The translations under genes were made by a program, and so were the position numbers. From GCA-2730975 sp937893275 (GTDB lineage: Bacteria; Verrucomicrobiota; Verrucomicrobiia; Opitutales; Seribacteraceae): 64,000 nt of DNA. Shown one piece after another: positions 9,845 through 18,602 of the stretch; the first letter of the stretch is position 1, and the number at the start of each line of letters is the position of its first letter. The stretch is from positions 1 through 64,000 of the forward strand of contig CAXAHJ010000006.1 in assembly GCA_963968595.1 (NCBI GenBank), in the 5' to 3' direction. The notes under the pieces were generated by a model. The model saw only the letters and a program-made list of their open reading frames with translations. It did no database searches and was not told the DNA's origin.

Positions 9845-10132
9845 ATGGATCCCATATCAATTGATGCAAATCCGGGTGGCTCGAATACAGTACGAGCATC
9901 ATCTCGCTTGCCATCATCGCCCACCCCCAATGTGGAGATTCAACCAAGCGAAGGTCATGCATTGACAGATGTCGGAAAGCTAGCCGAGAGAGTGGATTCC
10001 AGTTCCGCCGCCATTCGTCCCGAAGCAGTGGAACGAGGAAAAGCCCTCCTCTCCGACCCGAACTGGCCTAACGACTCGATTCTAGAAGGATTGGCAGAGA
10101 AATTAATCGACAACGAAGATTTCGACACCTGA
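9845..10132 (+). CDS. Small FlgM-like protein (possible anti-sigma-28 factor)
   Basis: A 95-residue protein with a low-complexity, Ser/Pro-rich N-terminal half that is probably disordered. The C-terminal half (IRPEAVERGKALL, then a helix LEGLAEKLIDNEDF) resembles the sigma-binding end of FlgM. Size, two-part design and position just before fliS all fit FlgM. The match is short and the key motif is weak, so another small flagellar protein remains possible. It starts at an ATG after an 86-base AT-rich spacer that may hold a promoter. Confidence 0.5.
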   Translation: MDPISIDANPGGSNTVRASSRLPSSPTPNVEIQPSEGHALTDVGKLAERVDSSSAAIRPEAVERGKALLSDPNWPNDSILEGLAEKLIDNEDFDT

Positions 10133-10162
10133 TCCTTTATTCGCTGTCAACCCTCCTGAATT

Positions 10163-10597
10163 ATGCAATACGAAAAGATAGCCCGATCCTACAAGGCGCA
10201 GTCCATCCAAACGGCAAGCCCCGGGAAGCTGGTCCTTATGCTTTTTGACGGAGCTCTACGTTTTATGTCTGCTGCCAAACGAGCTTTTGAGGAAGAAGAA
10301 TTCACTAAAAAGAACGAAGACATCAACAACAATTTGATTCGTGCACAGAATATCGTGACAGAACTACAAGCGTCTCTCGATATGTCTGTCCCTGGAGATC
10401 TCCCCGGCACTCTTTACCGTCTTTATGATTACGTTCTTCATCAGTTGCAGCAAGCAAACCTAAAGAAGGCTGCAGCCCCGATAGATGAAGCTGAAAAGAC
10501 GATAAACGAATTGCGCGAGGCTTGGTCCGAGATGCTGATGCAAAACCCTGAACACGACGTCAGTGGCGAACCCGGCTCTCTCTCTCTTCAAGCCTAG
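10163..10597 (+). CDS. fliS: Flagellar export chaperone FliS
   Basis: A 144-residue cytoplasmic chaperone that binds the C-terminus of flagellin, prevents premature polymerisation and delivers it to the export apparatus. The sequence shows the family pattern: an N-terminal YKAQSIQTASPGKLVLMLFDGA, interrupted here for length, followed by three or four amphipathic helices with LIRAQNIVTELQASLD and LYRLYDYVLHQLQQAN. Length is typical. It follows the FlgM-like gene by 30 bases and precedes a FliT/FlgN-like gene. Confidence 0.93.
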   Translation: MQYEKIARSYKAQSIQTASPGKLVLMLFDGALRFMSAAKRAFEEEEFTKKNEDINNNLIRAQNIVTELQASLDMSVPGDLPGTLYRLYDYVLHQLQQANLKKAAAPIDEAEKTINELREAWSEMLMQNPEHDVSGEPGSLSLQA

Positions 10598-10633
10598 AGG
10601 GAACAACTTTCACTCGACGATGAGACCTCGGTC

Positions 10634-11014
10634 GTGACCCCCGAGGAAAAAGCTTTTTCCGATGCAGTTGAGAAATTCGAAATACTGCTGCATTCCGAAA
10701 CTCAGGCCATAGTGTCAATCGAACTGGACAAGTTAGAGAAGATAATCGACGAGAAGCAAAGAACTCTAGATTCAGTGTTAGTCGCACGTGATGCACTAAC
10801 TTTTGATCCTCGCAACAATTCCGACTGGGACGAAACTCTGGATCGAATATTAAAAATCCAATCTCGGAACTCGCAAACCCTCAATGATCTCATTGCTCAG
10901 CAACCTCGGGAAGGGGGGGGCGATTCAACAACTGAAGAAACGTTGCGTATTCGCAAGATTCGGACTACCTACCTGTCGCAACACCGCAACGGTGGCAAAA
11001 GGTTCGAAGTTTAA
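10634..11014 (+). CDS. FliT/FlgN-like flagellar chaperone candidate
   Basis: A 126-residue, fully helical, charged protein starting at a GTG. Position after fliS, size and heptad-like helices (FEILLHSETQAIVSIELDKLEKI) fit FliT or FlgN, chaperones for FliD or the hook-associated proteins FlgK/FlgL. Sequence identity to either is not clear by eye. Codons near 10913-10920 contain a run of eight G, which would truncate or change the last 30 or so residues if it slipped. Confidence 0.55.
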   Translation: MTPEEKAFSDAVEKFEILLHSETQAIVSIELDKLEKIIDEKQRTLDSVLVARDALTFDPRNNSDWDETLDRILKIQSRNSQTLNDLIAQQPREGGGDSTTEETLRIRKIRTTYLSQHRNGGKRFEV

Positions 11015-11093
11015 GCTCTCGACATGCTTCACTGTCCTTTTGAAAAATTGGCGACGACATAAGTTTCAAGCGTATTCACTTGCTCGGATCCAT

Positions 11094-11120
11094 TTTATCG
11101 ATAAAGGAAATCGTCCTTTA
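11094..11120 (+). promoter_or_regulatory. Overlapping palindrome and hairpin just upstream of leuC
   Basis: A 12-base palindrome TTTATCGATAAA (11094-11105) overlaps a 7-bp stem, TAAAGGA at 11102-11108 with TCCTTTA at 11114-11120 and a 5-base loop. The AAGGA in the 5' arm is the only Shine-Dalgarno-like sequence ahead of the leuC ATG at 11123. The stem would hide it, and the two structures exclude each other. This could be translational control, but chance is possible. Confidence 0.35.
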
Positions 11121-11122
11121 CA

Positions 11123-12529
11123 ATGAATTCGAAAAACCTTTTTGAGAAAGTTTGGGATGCTCATACCGTAGGCGAGCTCGCCAACGGCCAGACTCAATTG
11201 TTCATCGGTCGACATCTCATCCATGAAGTGACCAGCCCGCAAGCATTCGGCATGCTACGAGAGAAGGGTTTACCGATAAGGTACCCCGAACGCACCTTTG
11301 CCACCGTGGACCACATCGTTCCTACGGATGAAGCGCATGAACCCTATTCAGACATCCTTGCCGATGCCATGATCAAGGAACTTCGCAAAAACTGTGCTGA
11401 ATCCGGAGTGACTTTCTTCGACGTCGACTCGGGCAAGCAGGGTATCGTGCACGTCGTTGGGCCGGAGCAAGGACTAACCCAGCCCGGCATGACGATTGCC
11501 TGCGGCGACTCGCACACTTCCACTCATGGCGCCTTTGGCGCTATTGCTTTCGGCGTTGGCACAAGCCAGGTCCGGGACCTGCTGGCGACCCAAACGATGG
11601 CGATGAGTAAACTCAAGGTGCGACGGATCAATGTAAACGGCGACTTGGGAGCAGGCATATACGCCAAGGACGTCATTCTGCACATCATACGCTTACTTGG
11701 GGTCAATGGCGGCACGGGATTCGCGTATGAATACGGAGGTTCAGTGTTCGACGCGTTCTCGATCGAAGAACGGATGACAGCATGTAACATGTCCATAGAG
11801 GGCGGCGCAAGGGCGGGGTACGTAAACCCGGATCTCAAAACTTTTGCATACCTCAAGGGACGCCCGTATTCTCCAAGTGATGACGAATGGGATGAACAAG
11901 TTTCTGTTTGGTCCAGCTATTCATCTGATCAAGACTGCTCATACGACGACATCGTGACCATCGAAGGACCCGAAGTTGCTCCCACCGTCACATGGGGAAT
12001 TAATCCCGGGCAAGCAGTCGCCATAGACGAAAAGATTCCAGACCCTGATGAAGTAGCCAAAAATGAAAGAGCGAGTGTCGTGGAAGCGCTTGAGCACATG
12101 AAGCTTACGGCCGGAGCGCCGATTCAAGGGACAAAGGTCGACGTTGCCTTCATTGGCTCATGCACCAACGGGCGCCTTTCCGACCTCGAGGAAGTTGCAT
12201 CGCGTTTACCTGGGCACAAGGTTCGAGATGGCTTGAAGGCCATCGTAGTTCCCGGTTCTCAAATTGTCAGCAAGCTGGCTATGGAAAAGGGACTGGATAA
12301 GGTATTCATCGACGCCGGCTTCGAATGGCGGGCAGCAGGTTGCTCCATGTGCTTGGCCATGAACCCCGACAAACTTGTCGGAGATCAACTTTGCGCCAGT
12401 TCGAGCAACCGTAATTTCAAGGGCCGTCAAGGTAGTCCTACCGGAAGGACCATGCTCATGAGCCCGGTGATGGTTGCCGCAGCGGCCGTCACAGGGGAAG
12501 TGAGCGACGCCCGAACTGTATTTGGATAA
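11123..12529 (+). CDS. leuC: 3-isopropylmalate dehydratase large subunit
   Basis: A 468-residue aconitase-family subunit that, with LeuD, isomerises 2-isopropylmalate to 3-isopropylmalate in leucine synthesis. It has the family start with an FDKVW-like motif (FEKVWDAH), CGDSHTSTHGAFG near residue 129, and three 4Fe-4S cysteines, in GSCTNGR and in AAGCSMC. Length is normal (about 466). leuD follows 18 bases later. LeuA and LeuB are not in this window. Confidence 0.97.
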   Translation: MNSKNLFEKVWDAHTVGELANGQTQLFIGRHLIHEVTSPQAFGMLREKGLPIRYPERTFATVDHIVPTDEAHEPYSDILADAMIKELRKNCAESGVTFFDVDSGKQGIVHVVGPEQGLTQPGMTIACGDSHTSTHGAFGAIAFGVGTSQVRDLLATQTMAMSKLKVRRINVNGDLGAGIYAKDVILHIIRLLGVNGGTGFAYEYGGSVFDAFSIEERMTACNMSIEGGARAGYVNPDLKTFAYLKGRPYSPSDDEWDEQVSVWSSYSSDQDCSYDDIVTIEGPEVAPTVTWGINPGQAVAIDEKIPDPDEVAKNERASVVEALEHMKLTAGAPIQGTKVDVAFIGSCTNGRLSDLEEVASRLPGHKVRDGLKAIVVPGSQIVSKLAMEKGLDKVFIDAGFEWRAAGCSMCLAMNPDKLVGDQLCASSSNRNFKGRQGSPTGRTMLMSPVMVAAAAVTGEVSDARTVFG

Positions 12530-12547
12530 GGACCAAACCCAACACTT

Positions 12548-13144
12548 ATGACTTTACCAAAAATATCACAAGTTACAGGTCGAGCGTTACCGATTCCGGG
12601 CGATGACATCGACACCGATCGTATAATTCCGGCCCGATTCATGAAATGCCTAACCTTTGATGGTCTAGGCGAATATCTTTTTTACGATACCAGATTTAAT
12701 CAAGACGGTTCCGAAAAGTCCCACAATCTCAACTTGCCATGCTTCCGAGATGCGTCGATTATGGTTTCCGGAGCTAATTTCGGCTGCGGCAGTTCGCGCG
12801 AACACGCTCCTCAATCCCTTTATCGAGCTGGCTTCAGGGCAATTGTCGCAGGCAATTTCGCGGAGATTTTCTTTGGCAACGCTACCAATCTCGGGATGCC
12901 GTGCGTATCCTCTTCCAGAGAAAACTTGGAGAAACTATCCTCCGCAATAGAAACCGACCCATGCTTGGGGGTTGTTGTGGATATCGAAAACCTACAAGTC
13001 CGATACGGAAGTGATGGAATTCCATGCGAAATCACTCCCGGTGCTCGCGATAGCTTGCTAAATGGGAGATGGGATCCTCTGGAGGAATTGTTGACCGCCA
13101 CCAATGGAATCGAAGAGACGGCAAGGAGCTTGCCTTACGCCTAG
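12548..13144 (+). CDS. leuD: 3-isopropylmalate dehydratase small subunit
   Basis: A 198-residue partner of LeuC that supplies the swivel domain of the dehydratase. Typical motifs are visible: GDDIDTDRIIPARFMK near residue 20 and FGCGSSREHAPQSL near residue 80, the latter forming part of the substrate pocket. Length agrees with the family. It is co-transcribed with leuC. Confidence 0.96.
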   Translation: MTLPKISQVTGRALPIPGDDIDTDRIIPARFMKCLTFDGLGEYLFYDTRFNQDGSEKSHNLNLPCFRDASIMVSGANFGCGSSREHAPQSLYRAGFRAIVAGNFAEIFFGNATNLGMPCVSSSRENLEKLSSAIETDPCLGVVVDIENLQVRYGSDGIPCEITPGARDSLLNGRWDPLEELLTATNGIEETARSLPYA

Positions 13145-13167
13145 TCGAGTTTCCCCTTCGTCATTCC

Positions 13168-14184
13168 GTGATCCCGTCCACTCTTGGAAGAAATGCCCCT
13201 GAATTCACTCCTTTTCGGTTGTTTTCGTTCTGCCGTTGGGCGAGCGTCTTGGGACTGACGTTGCTTCTTGGTTGCACCGATGCCCCAAACCCCTCTCTCC
13301 AAACCTCCGATTTCGTGGACGCTCTCCGCGAAAATGGCTTTGCACCTGAGATTATTGAAATTGTTGTTCCAACGCACGAAACCGAGGGCAAGAGTGAATT
13401 ACACCTACGAGTTGACGGTTTTGCCTACAACCTCGGTGAATATGACCTCTCGTCTCCCGAATCCATTCGTCGATTGAGAGAGGAAAAATTCAGCCCCGGA
13501 TCAGAAAACAATTCCACTCCATATACTTTTGAAAACTTGAATCTGGTCCTAAGCTGCGACCGGAGACCCGACTCCGAGCATCTGGAAGTCTTTCGAGGCA
13601 TTCGGCCTCCTATTGACGTGCGACAAGCGGGTTGGTTTCTCTACCCTTTGGGGATTTGCCTAACGATAGCGGCTTTTATTTTTGTAGAGCGATGGTTTGC
13701 CTTGCGCCTCAGTCGCACTATCCCGAAGCACTTTGAGAATTCCCTCCACTCCGGTCAAATCACTGATGAGGAAATGAGTGCTAGCTCAGCCGCCGAGCGG
13801 TTAGCTAGCGTTGCCGCGAGGGAAGAACCGGTGCCGGATGTTCTTCGAGCCTATGCTCGCATGGAGATAAGTGGCATGGAAAGAGGTGTTTTTCTTCTCG
13901 AAATAATTGTCGGCATTGCTCCTTTAATCGGTTTGCTGGGAACCGTAACGGGATTGGTACGCGTTTTCTCGGGCATGCCTGCGGATTCAGGCGCGGCGGA
14001 CGCCAGCGCTTTTTCCGAGGGTATTGCGATGGCGTTGCTCACCACCATCATCGGTCTGGCCATCGCAATCCCGTCACTGGTCGGACATTCGTTTCTTTCG
14101 CGAGTAATTGACAACCGAGCAACCAAATTGGAATGGTTGGCCGAACGTCTTTCCGAATCAAGGAATCCAAACAAGAACACATGA
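13168..14184 (+). CDS. MotA/TolQ/ExbB-family proton channel protein with lipoprotein-like N-terminal domain
   Basis: The frame opens inside leuD at 13069. I prefer the GTG at 13168, after the leuD stop, giving about 338 residues. The C-terminal 180 or so form an ExbB/TolQ channel: a membrane segment WFLYPLGICLTIAAFIF, then IIVGIAPLIGLLGTVTGLV and FSEGIAMALLTTIIGLAIAI. The N-terminal part is unusual, with a hydrophobic stretch ending LLLGC, like a lipobox, and about 130 periplasmic residues of unknown fold. With the overlapping ExbD gene it should form a motor that uses the proton gradient to energise an outer-membrane or envelope process. No TonB or TolA is adjacent. The start is uncertain because no Shine-Dalgarno sequence is visible. 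Confidence 0.8.
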   Translation: MIPSTLGRNAPEFTPFRLFSFCRWASVLGLTLLLGCTDAPNPSLQTSDFVDALRENGFAPEIIEIVVPTHETEGKSELHLRVDGFAYNLGEYDLSSPESIRRLREEKFSPGSENNSTPYTFENLNLVLSCDRRPDSEHLEVFRGIRPPIDVRQAGWFLYPLGICLTIAAFIFVERWFALRLSRTIPKHFENSLHSGQITDEEMSASSAAERLASVAAREEPVPDVLRAYARMEISGMERGVFLLEIIVGIAPLIGLLGTVTGLVRVFSGMPADSGAADASAFSEGIAMALLTTIIGLAIAIPSLVGHSFLSRVIDNRATKLEWLAERLSESRNPNKNT

Positions 14185-14582
14185 GGAGAATCCCCGCTTC
14201 TCGAGGCCGAAAGTCTCCCCGGATCGACATTGTTCCACTCGTCGATGTTCTCATGGTCCTGATCGTCTTCTTCCTTGTCACCATGCAGTTTAGAAACCTA
14301 CGGGCAATCAATGTTCGCCTCCCTAAAATCGAGACCGCCGGTTCCAATTTGTTGCAAAACGAAATCGTCTTGTCGGTTGATCGCGAGGGCAATTACTATC
14401 TTAATGACTCCGAACTATCCGAGCGGAAGTTGGAAGTCGCACTTCGAACCGCATCCCAATTACCTCAAAAGCCAAAAGTGCTAATCGTTGCAGACGAAGA
14501 CGTACCGCTTAAAAAAGTTACCCGTCTTGTAGATATTTGCCGTTCCAACGAGTTGCAGGATTTCCGCCTACAGTCTCGCTGA
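14181..14582 (+). CDS. exbD: Biopolymer transport protein ExbD/TolR family
   Basis: About 133 residues from the ATG at 14181, which overlaps the ExbB stop (ATGA). A longer frame from 14133 would run inside the previous gene. A basic N-terminus leads into the single membrane helix IDIVPLVDVLMVLIVFFLV, with the conserved Asp of the family (D in PLVDV) that takes part in proton transfer. A periplasmic domain follows with strand IVLSVDREGNYYLND and a helix pair. It is the stator partner of the preceding protein. Confidence 0.9.
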   Translation: MRRIPASRGRKSPRIDIVPLVDVLMVLIVFFLVTMQFRNLRAINVRLPKIETAGSNLLQNEIVLSVDREGNYYLNDSELSERKLEVALRTASQLPQKPKVLIVADEDVPLKKVTRLVDICRSNELQDFRLQSR

Positions 14583-14609
14583 TCCATTAAATAGAACCGC
14601 GAAGGATGC

Positions 14610-15149
14610 TCAACTTTGCGACTGGTAAACGCGAAGCACCGCATCGGTAACTGCGGCAAGACCTCGACCCACAGTCGAAACAAAATTCCCCGTTGCTCGA
14701 TAACGCGGTTCTCGTTGTTCCAGAAGTTTCCGAATGCTCGACAGCGGGTCGATCACGTTCAAAAGAGGTCTCGTCGAATTCCCCTTGGTCCTTTCATAGA
14801 TAACTTCAGGAGTGGCCCAAAGGCAAACTGCTACGCCCTTTTTCTTCAGTAATTCGGGCATTCCGTCCGGCACCGAAAGCCCACCCCCGCATGATACTAC
14901 GCAATTCGAATCCGGATGACCGCTTTCGATGAAATTCCTTTCCAATTCGCGAAAAGCCTCTTCCCCTCCTTGAGCAAAGAGTTGAGTGACAGAGAGGCCC
15001 TCCTCTTCCTCGATCGCCTGGTCGACATCTATGAAGTGAAACCCCAGTTTCTCGGCCACACGTCGCCCAACGGCACTTTTCCCGGTGCCCATGAACCCCA
15101 CCAAGTAGAGGTTGGGTTTATTGGAACAGATGTTTTCGAGAGAAGTCAT
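14610..15149 (-). CDS. aroK: Shikimate kinase
   Basis: A 179-residue P-loop kinase that phosphorylates shikimate with ATP in chorismate synthesis. Seen are the Walker A motif GFMGTGKS near residue 18, the shikimate-binding Asp in FIDVDQ, FRELE with its Arg, the GGG turn (CGGGLSVPDG) and the lid segment RPLLN. Length is normal. It converges with exbD, with 27 bases between the stops, and no other aro gene is close. Confidence 0.95.
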   Translation of the reverse strand: MTSLENICSNKPNLYLVGFMGTGKSAVGRRVAEKLGFHFIDVDQAIEEEEGLSVTQLFAQGGEEAFRELERNFIESGHPDSNCVVSCGGGLSVPDGMPELLKKKGVAVCLWATPEVIYERTKGNSTRPLLNVIDPLSSIRKLLEQREPRYRATGNFVSTVGRGLAAVTDAVLRVYQSQS

Positions 15150-15209
15150 TTAGCTTTTGAAAAGCAATAAATCTTGCGATTCGGACCATTTTGATAGATG
15201 TTTTGAGCC

Positions 15210-15653
15210 ATGCAGGACGATTTAACGGAAGTCAATGTAAAGGGGGTAATGCCCACATCTAATGGTTGCGCAGTGTTCTTGGGTTGCGAGGAAAAAACCT
15301 TCGTAATCTACGTAGACCCTGCAATTGGAAACGCGATAAACATGACCTTGAATCAGGTCAAGAAGGAGAGGCCACTGACTCACGATCTTATTGGGTTGAT
15401 ACTCAGAGGGTTAGAGACATCCATAGAGCGAGTTGTCATTAACGATGTCGACGAGGGGACATTCTACGCCCGCATTATCTTTAAAATGGAAAACGAACTA
15501 GGTAAGAAAATCATAGAACTCGATGCCCGCCCAAGTGATTCCATCGTATTGTCTCTGCAAATGGGCAAGCCCATCCACGTCACTCGACGAGTCCTCGACA
15601 ATGTCGAGGATATGGCGGAAATTCTCGATCGCATCCTAAAAAAGCAACAGTAA
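15210..15653 (+). CDS. Bifunctional nuclease family (BFN, DUF151) protein
   Basis: A 147-residue protein of the DUF151/BFN family, seen in plants and many bacteria. Motifs include FLGCEEKTFVIYVDP, RPLTHDLIGLIL, TFYARI and the hallmark LDARPSDSIVLSLQMGKPI, written here as one stretch of 19 residues. Some members have DNase and RNase activity, but whether this one does cannot be told. It is divergent from aroK with a 60-base spacer and is followed within about 40 bases by a dus gene. Confidence 0.88.
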   Translation: MQDDLTEVNVKGVMPTSNGCAVFLGCEEKTFVIYVDPAIGNAINMTLNQVKKERPLTHDLIGLILRGLETSIERVVINDVDEGTFYARIIFKMENELGKKIIELDARPSDSIVLSLQMGKPIHVTRRVLDNVEDMAEILDRILKKQQ

Positions 15654-15689
15654 CAGGCACCTTTGGCGTCAGTGGGCCAAAAGGTAACA

Positions 15690-16808
15690 ATGCAAGAGAC
15701 GACCTACTCGACGAACAGGGCAGTTTCGCTGCCTGAGACTGTCGTCCCTGGGCAATGGCCAACCGCATTGGCGCCCATGCAAGACGTGACAAACTTACCC
15801 TACATGCGAGTCGTATCTAGGCGGGGTTCGCCTGATTATTATTTTACCGAATACTTTCGGGTTCACGGAAGTTCTCGGCTGGATCCTAGAATCCTTCGAT
15901 CCATTACAGAGAATCCGGACGGTCGACCCGTTTTTGCTCAACTGATCGGAGAAAACCTTGCCGACCTCCGGCGTACTGTTAGGAACCTCCGGGAATACCC
16001 GGTAGCCGGCATCGACCTCAATATGGGTTGTCCTGCCCCGCGGGTTTATAAAAAAAACGTAGGTGGGGGACTTTTACGTGATCCTAAAGTAGTCGATGGC
16101 ATTCTGGGAACCCTGAGAGAGGAAAGCCCTGCCCTGTTTACGGTTAAAATGAGAATCGGGTTTGAAGATGATCGCCACTTCGATACGCTTCTGGGATTGC
16201 TGGCGAAGCATAAGGTAGATCTCCTGAGTCTGCATGTGCGTACTGTCCAAGGAGGTTATCGCAGCGAACCTAGTTATGCACATGCAAGACATGCTGTCGA
16301 CAGGTTGCCTTGTCCAGTTTTGCTGAACGGGAATATCTCTTCAGCCACAGTAGCCCATCAAGAGGTTATTAGATCGGGTGCGCACGGTGCAATGATTGGA
16401 CGGGCGGCGATTAGAAATCCTTGGATTTTCAGGCAAATCCGACAAATGCAAGCCAATGAAAAAGTGTTTCGACCTAAACTCGAAGACGTTTACGTTTACG
16501 TGGAGGAACTGTACGAAGAGTTCTCAGAGTCACAAGTCCCGGAGGCAAAGCAAGTGGCTCGAATGAAGAAATTCCTTAATTTCGTAGGACTGGGTGTCGA
16601 TCCTAGAGGGAGATTCCTGCATCAAATGCGTAGAAGTCGAACTAGGGATCAATTGTTCTCAATATGCACTAAATTCATGCGTGAAGAGGGCAGGGGGTCA
16701 ACCCCATTTCATGACCAGGTTCCACCTTTGGAATCTCGTGCATCGCCGTCTGCATTTTCATCAGCGAGTACTTCCTGCAGTTCCGAATTCCAATCTCCTT
16801 CTGCCTGA
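15690..16808 (+). CDS. tRNA-dihydrouridine synthase family protein
   Basis: An FMN-dependent TIM-barrel enzyme that reduces uridine in tRNA D-loops. The frame opens at a TTG at 15663. I prefer the ATG at 15690, which has an AAAGGT sequence five bases upstream, giving about 372 residues. Motifs seen are TALAPMQDVT (FMN site), DLNMGCPAPRV with the catalytic Cys, GGGLLRDP, TVKMRIGF, SLHVRTVQGGY, VLLNGNI and GAMIGRAAIRNPWIF. The C-terminal 50 or so residues are Ser-rich and less conserved. The DusA/B/C class is not resolved by eye. Confidence 0.92.
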   Translation: MQETTYSTNRAVSLPETVVPGQWPTALAPMQDVTNLPYMRVVSRRGSPDYYFTEYFRVHGSSRLDPRILRSITENPDGRPVFAQLIGENLADLRRTVRNLREYPVAGIDLNMGCPAPRVYKKNVGGGLLRDPKVVDGILGTLREESPALFTVKMRIGFEDDRHFDTLLGLLAKHKVDLLSLHVRTVQGGYRSEPSYAHARHAVDRLPCPVLLNGNISSATVAHQEVIRSGAHGAMIGRAAIRNPWIFRQIRQMQANEKVFRPKLEDVYVYVEELYEEFSESQVPEAKQVARMKKFLNFVGLGVDPRGRFLHQMRRSRTRDQLFSICTKFMREEGRGSTPFHDQVPPLESRASPSAFSSASTSCSSEFQSPSA

Positions 16809-16901
16809 GCCATGTTCATTGAGTTGCCAAAGCAAGGTTTCGTGTCAATCGCGGTGGAGATTGGCTTGAACGGTGCAGGTATCATCGAGTATCCCTAAAT
16901 C

Positions 16902-18518
16902 ATGAAGCGGCAAATACCTATTCTGCCGGGTGAACTATCGATCCGCATTCTATGGGCGCCTGTCACTGCGTGTTCCCTGACCTTCGGTTTACTGCTATGC
17001 GCTTTCCCACCAAGGGAAACTCCCGAGACAGCCTATTTTTTTCTTATTCCCGCCCTTTGGTGGCTGTCGTCTCGCCCCAGTTACAAGAGTGTCTTTCTTG
17101 TCTTTCTCTTTTTTGGTTGGCTTTACTATCTCACGCTCCTCTGGTGGTTGCGACACGTCACTTTCTCCGGTTTGTCCTTGGGGGCGCTTCTCCTTTCGGG
17201 ATATTTGGTGATTTGGTTTTTGTTTGCACGGTGGCTAATCCCTCATGGTCTTAAGGGTAGATTTGGCACACGCCTATTGTCCATGCTCTCGCTAGCCTCC
17301 GCATGGACTCTGATTGAATGGGGACGGAGTCAATTTGCCTTGGGCTTTCCTTGGTGCCCACTTTCCGTAAGCCAATGGCAGCGTCCCGCCGTGTTGCAGG
17401 TATCCGAATGGACTGGTGGTTGGGCGATCTCTTTCTTTCTTGTATTCTTCAACCTTTGCATAGCCTCATACCTGCACCATCTTCTAGTTCGGCGACGGAA
17501 GACCAGCAGAACAGGCATTGTGGGTAGCATGTGCCCCGATTTCTATGTAGGATTGGCCTTTCTTGGGGTGATGTTGTCTCCCGTTTTCTTCTCACCTTCT
17601 AGCCATGATGATGAAGTGCCAATGCTTCGAGCTGGTTTTGTTCAACCATACCTTCTCGAGAAATGGGGGGTCGGGAAAGCGGCGCGTCACAAAGACACCC
17701 TGCGCCGACACTCACATATTTTAGCGGCAACAAGACCAGATGTCATCCTCTGGCCCGAGGCTTCGACGCCATACGCAATAAATGAGGATTCGACCTGGGT
17801 CGAAGATATTTCCAAGCGGACTCAACTCCCAATGATAGTAGGTGCAATAACTAAGTCTGCCGACCCACCGCTCTCATACAATTCAGTTTGTTCCATTACG
17901 CCACAACATGGATTGATCCGTAAATATTACGCAAAACGAGCACTCGTGCCCTTTGGTGAATACATCCCAAAGGGTTTCGGTTGGATTCCCAACCTTGACA
18001 AGCTCGTTGGTCCGACCGGAAGGTTCGAGCCGGGTGGCGACGCCCGAACGATGTTGCTAGATGTAAATTCGACCGGCAACTCCTTGGAGATAGGACCGCT
18101 CGTTTGCTATGAGGACATTTTTCCGGATCTTGCAAGAGAAACGACGAATCAAGGTGCAGACTTTCTTTTCATATCTACAAACAACGCTTGGTTTGGCGAA
18201 GAGGGTTGCGCGGAACAACACGCTGCCCATTCGGTATTGCGGGCCATTGAAAATCGCCGTCCCGTATTGCGTTGCGGAAATGCTGGATGGAGCGGTTGGA
18301 TCGACGAGCAAGGAGTACGCCGCTCGGTCATGAGAGACCAAAACGGCAGTGTCTATTTCGAAGGAGCGGCAACCTTTTCAATCAGCCGTGACCCTTCTCA
18401 GATTCACCAAAAAACTTTTTTCTCAAGACAAGGTGACTGGTTTCCTTATGCCTGTCTACCGCTCTGCGGGTTCGGCTTTTTAGCGAAAAGACAAAATGGA
18501 TTACTTATCCATTCCTAA
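16902..18518 (+). CDS. lnt: Apolipoprotein N-acyltransferase
   Basis: A 538-residue inner-membrane enzyme that adds the third acyl chain to lipoproteins. About seven or eight hydrophobic segments fill the first 220 residues, followed by a nitrilase-like domain. The Glu-Lys-Cys triad is visible: E in ILWPEAST, K in RKYYAKRALVPFGEYIP and C in GPLVCYEDIFPDL. A substrate-loop motif, FISTNNAWFG, follows. Presence of Lnt agrees with a Gram-negative envelope and with the many lipoproteins in this window. Confidence 0.95.
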   Translation: MKRQIPILPGELSIRILWAPVTACSLTFGLLLCAFPPRETPETAYFFLIPALWWLSSRPSYKSVFLVFLFFGWLYYLTLLWWLRHVTFSGLSLGALLLSGYLVIWFLFARWLIPHGLKGRFGTRLLSMLSLASAWTLIEWGRSQFALGFPWCPLSVSQWQRPAVLQVSEWTGGWAISFFLVFFNLCIASYLHHLLVRRRKTSRTGIVGSMCPDFYVGLAFLGVMLSPVFFSPSSHDDEVPMLRAGFVQPYLLEKWGVGKAARHKDTLRRHSHILAATRPDVILWPEASTPYAINEDSTWVEDISKRTQLPMIVGAITKSADPPLSYNSVCSITPQHGLIRKYYAKRALVPFGEYIPKGFGWIPNLDKLVGPTGRFEPGGDARTMLLDVNSTGNSLEIGPLVCYEDIFPDLARETTNQGADFLFISTNNAWFGEEGCAEQHAAHSVLRAIENRRPVLRCGNAGWSGWIDEQGVRRSVMRDQNGSVYFEGAATFSISRDPSQIHQKTFFSRQGDWFPYACLPLCGFGFLAKRQNGLLIHS

Positions 18519-18602
18519 GGAAGAGGGATTCAGTGCAATGAAAGCGCTAATCTATTGAGCAATTCTCTTGCCTTGGCATTTCTATTCAATATATTTATTT
18601 TT

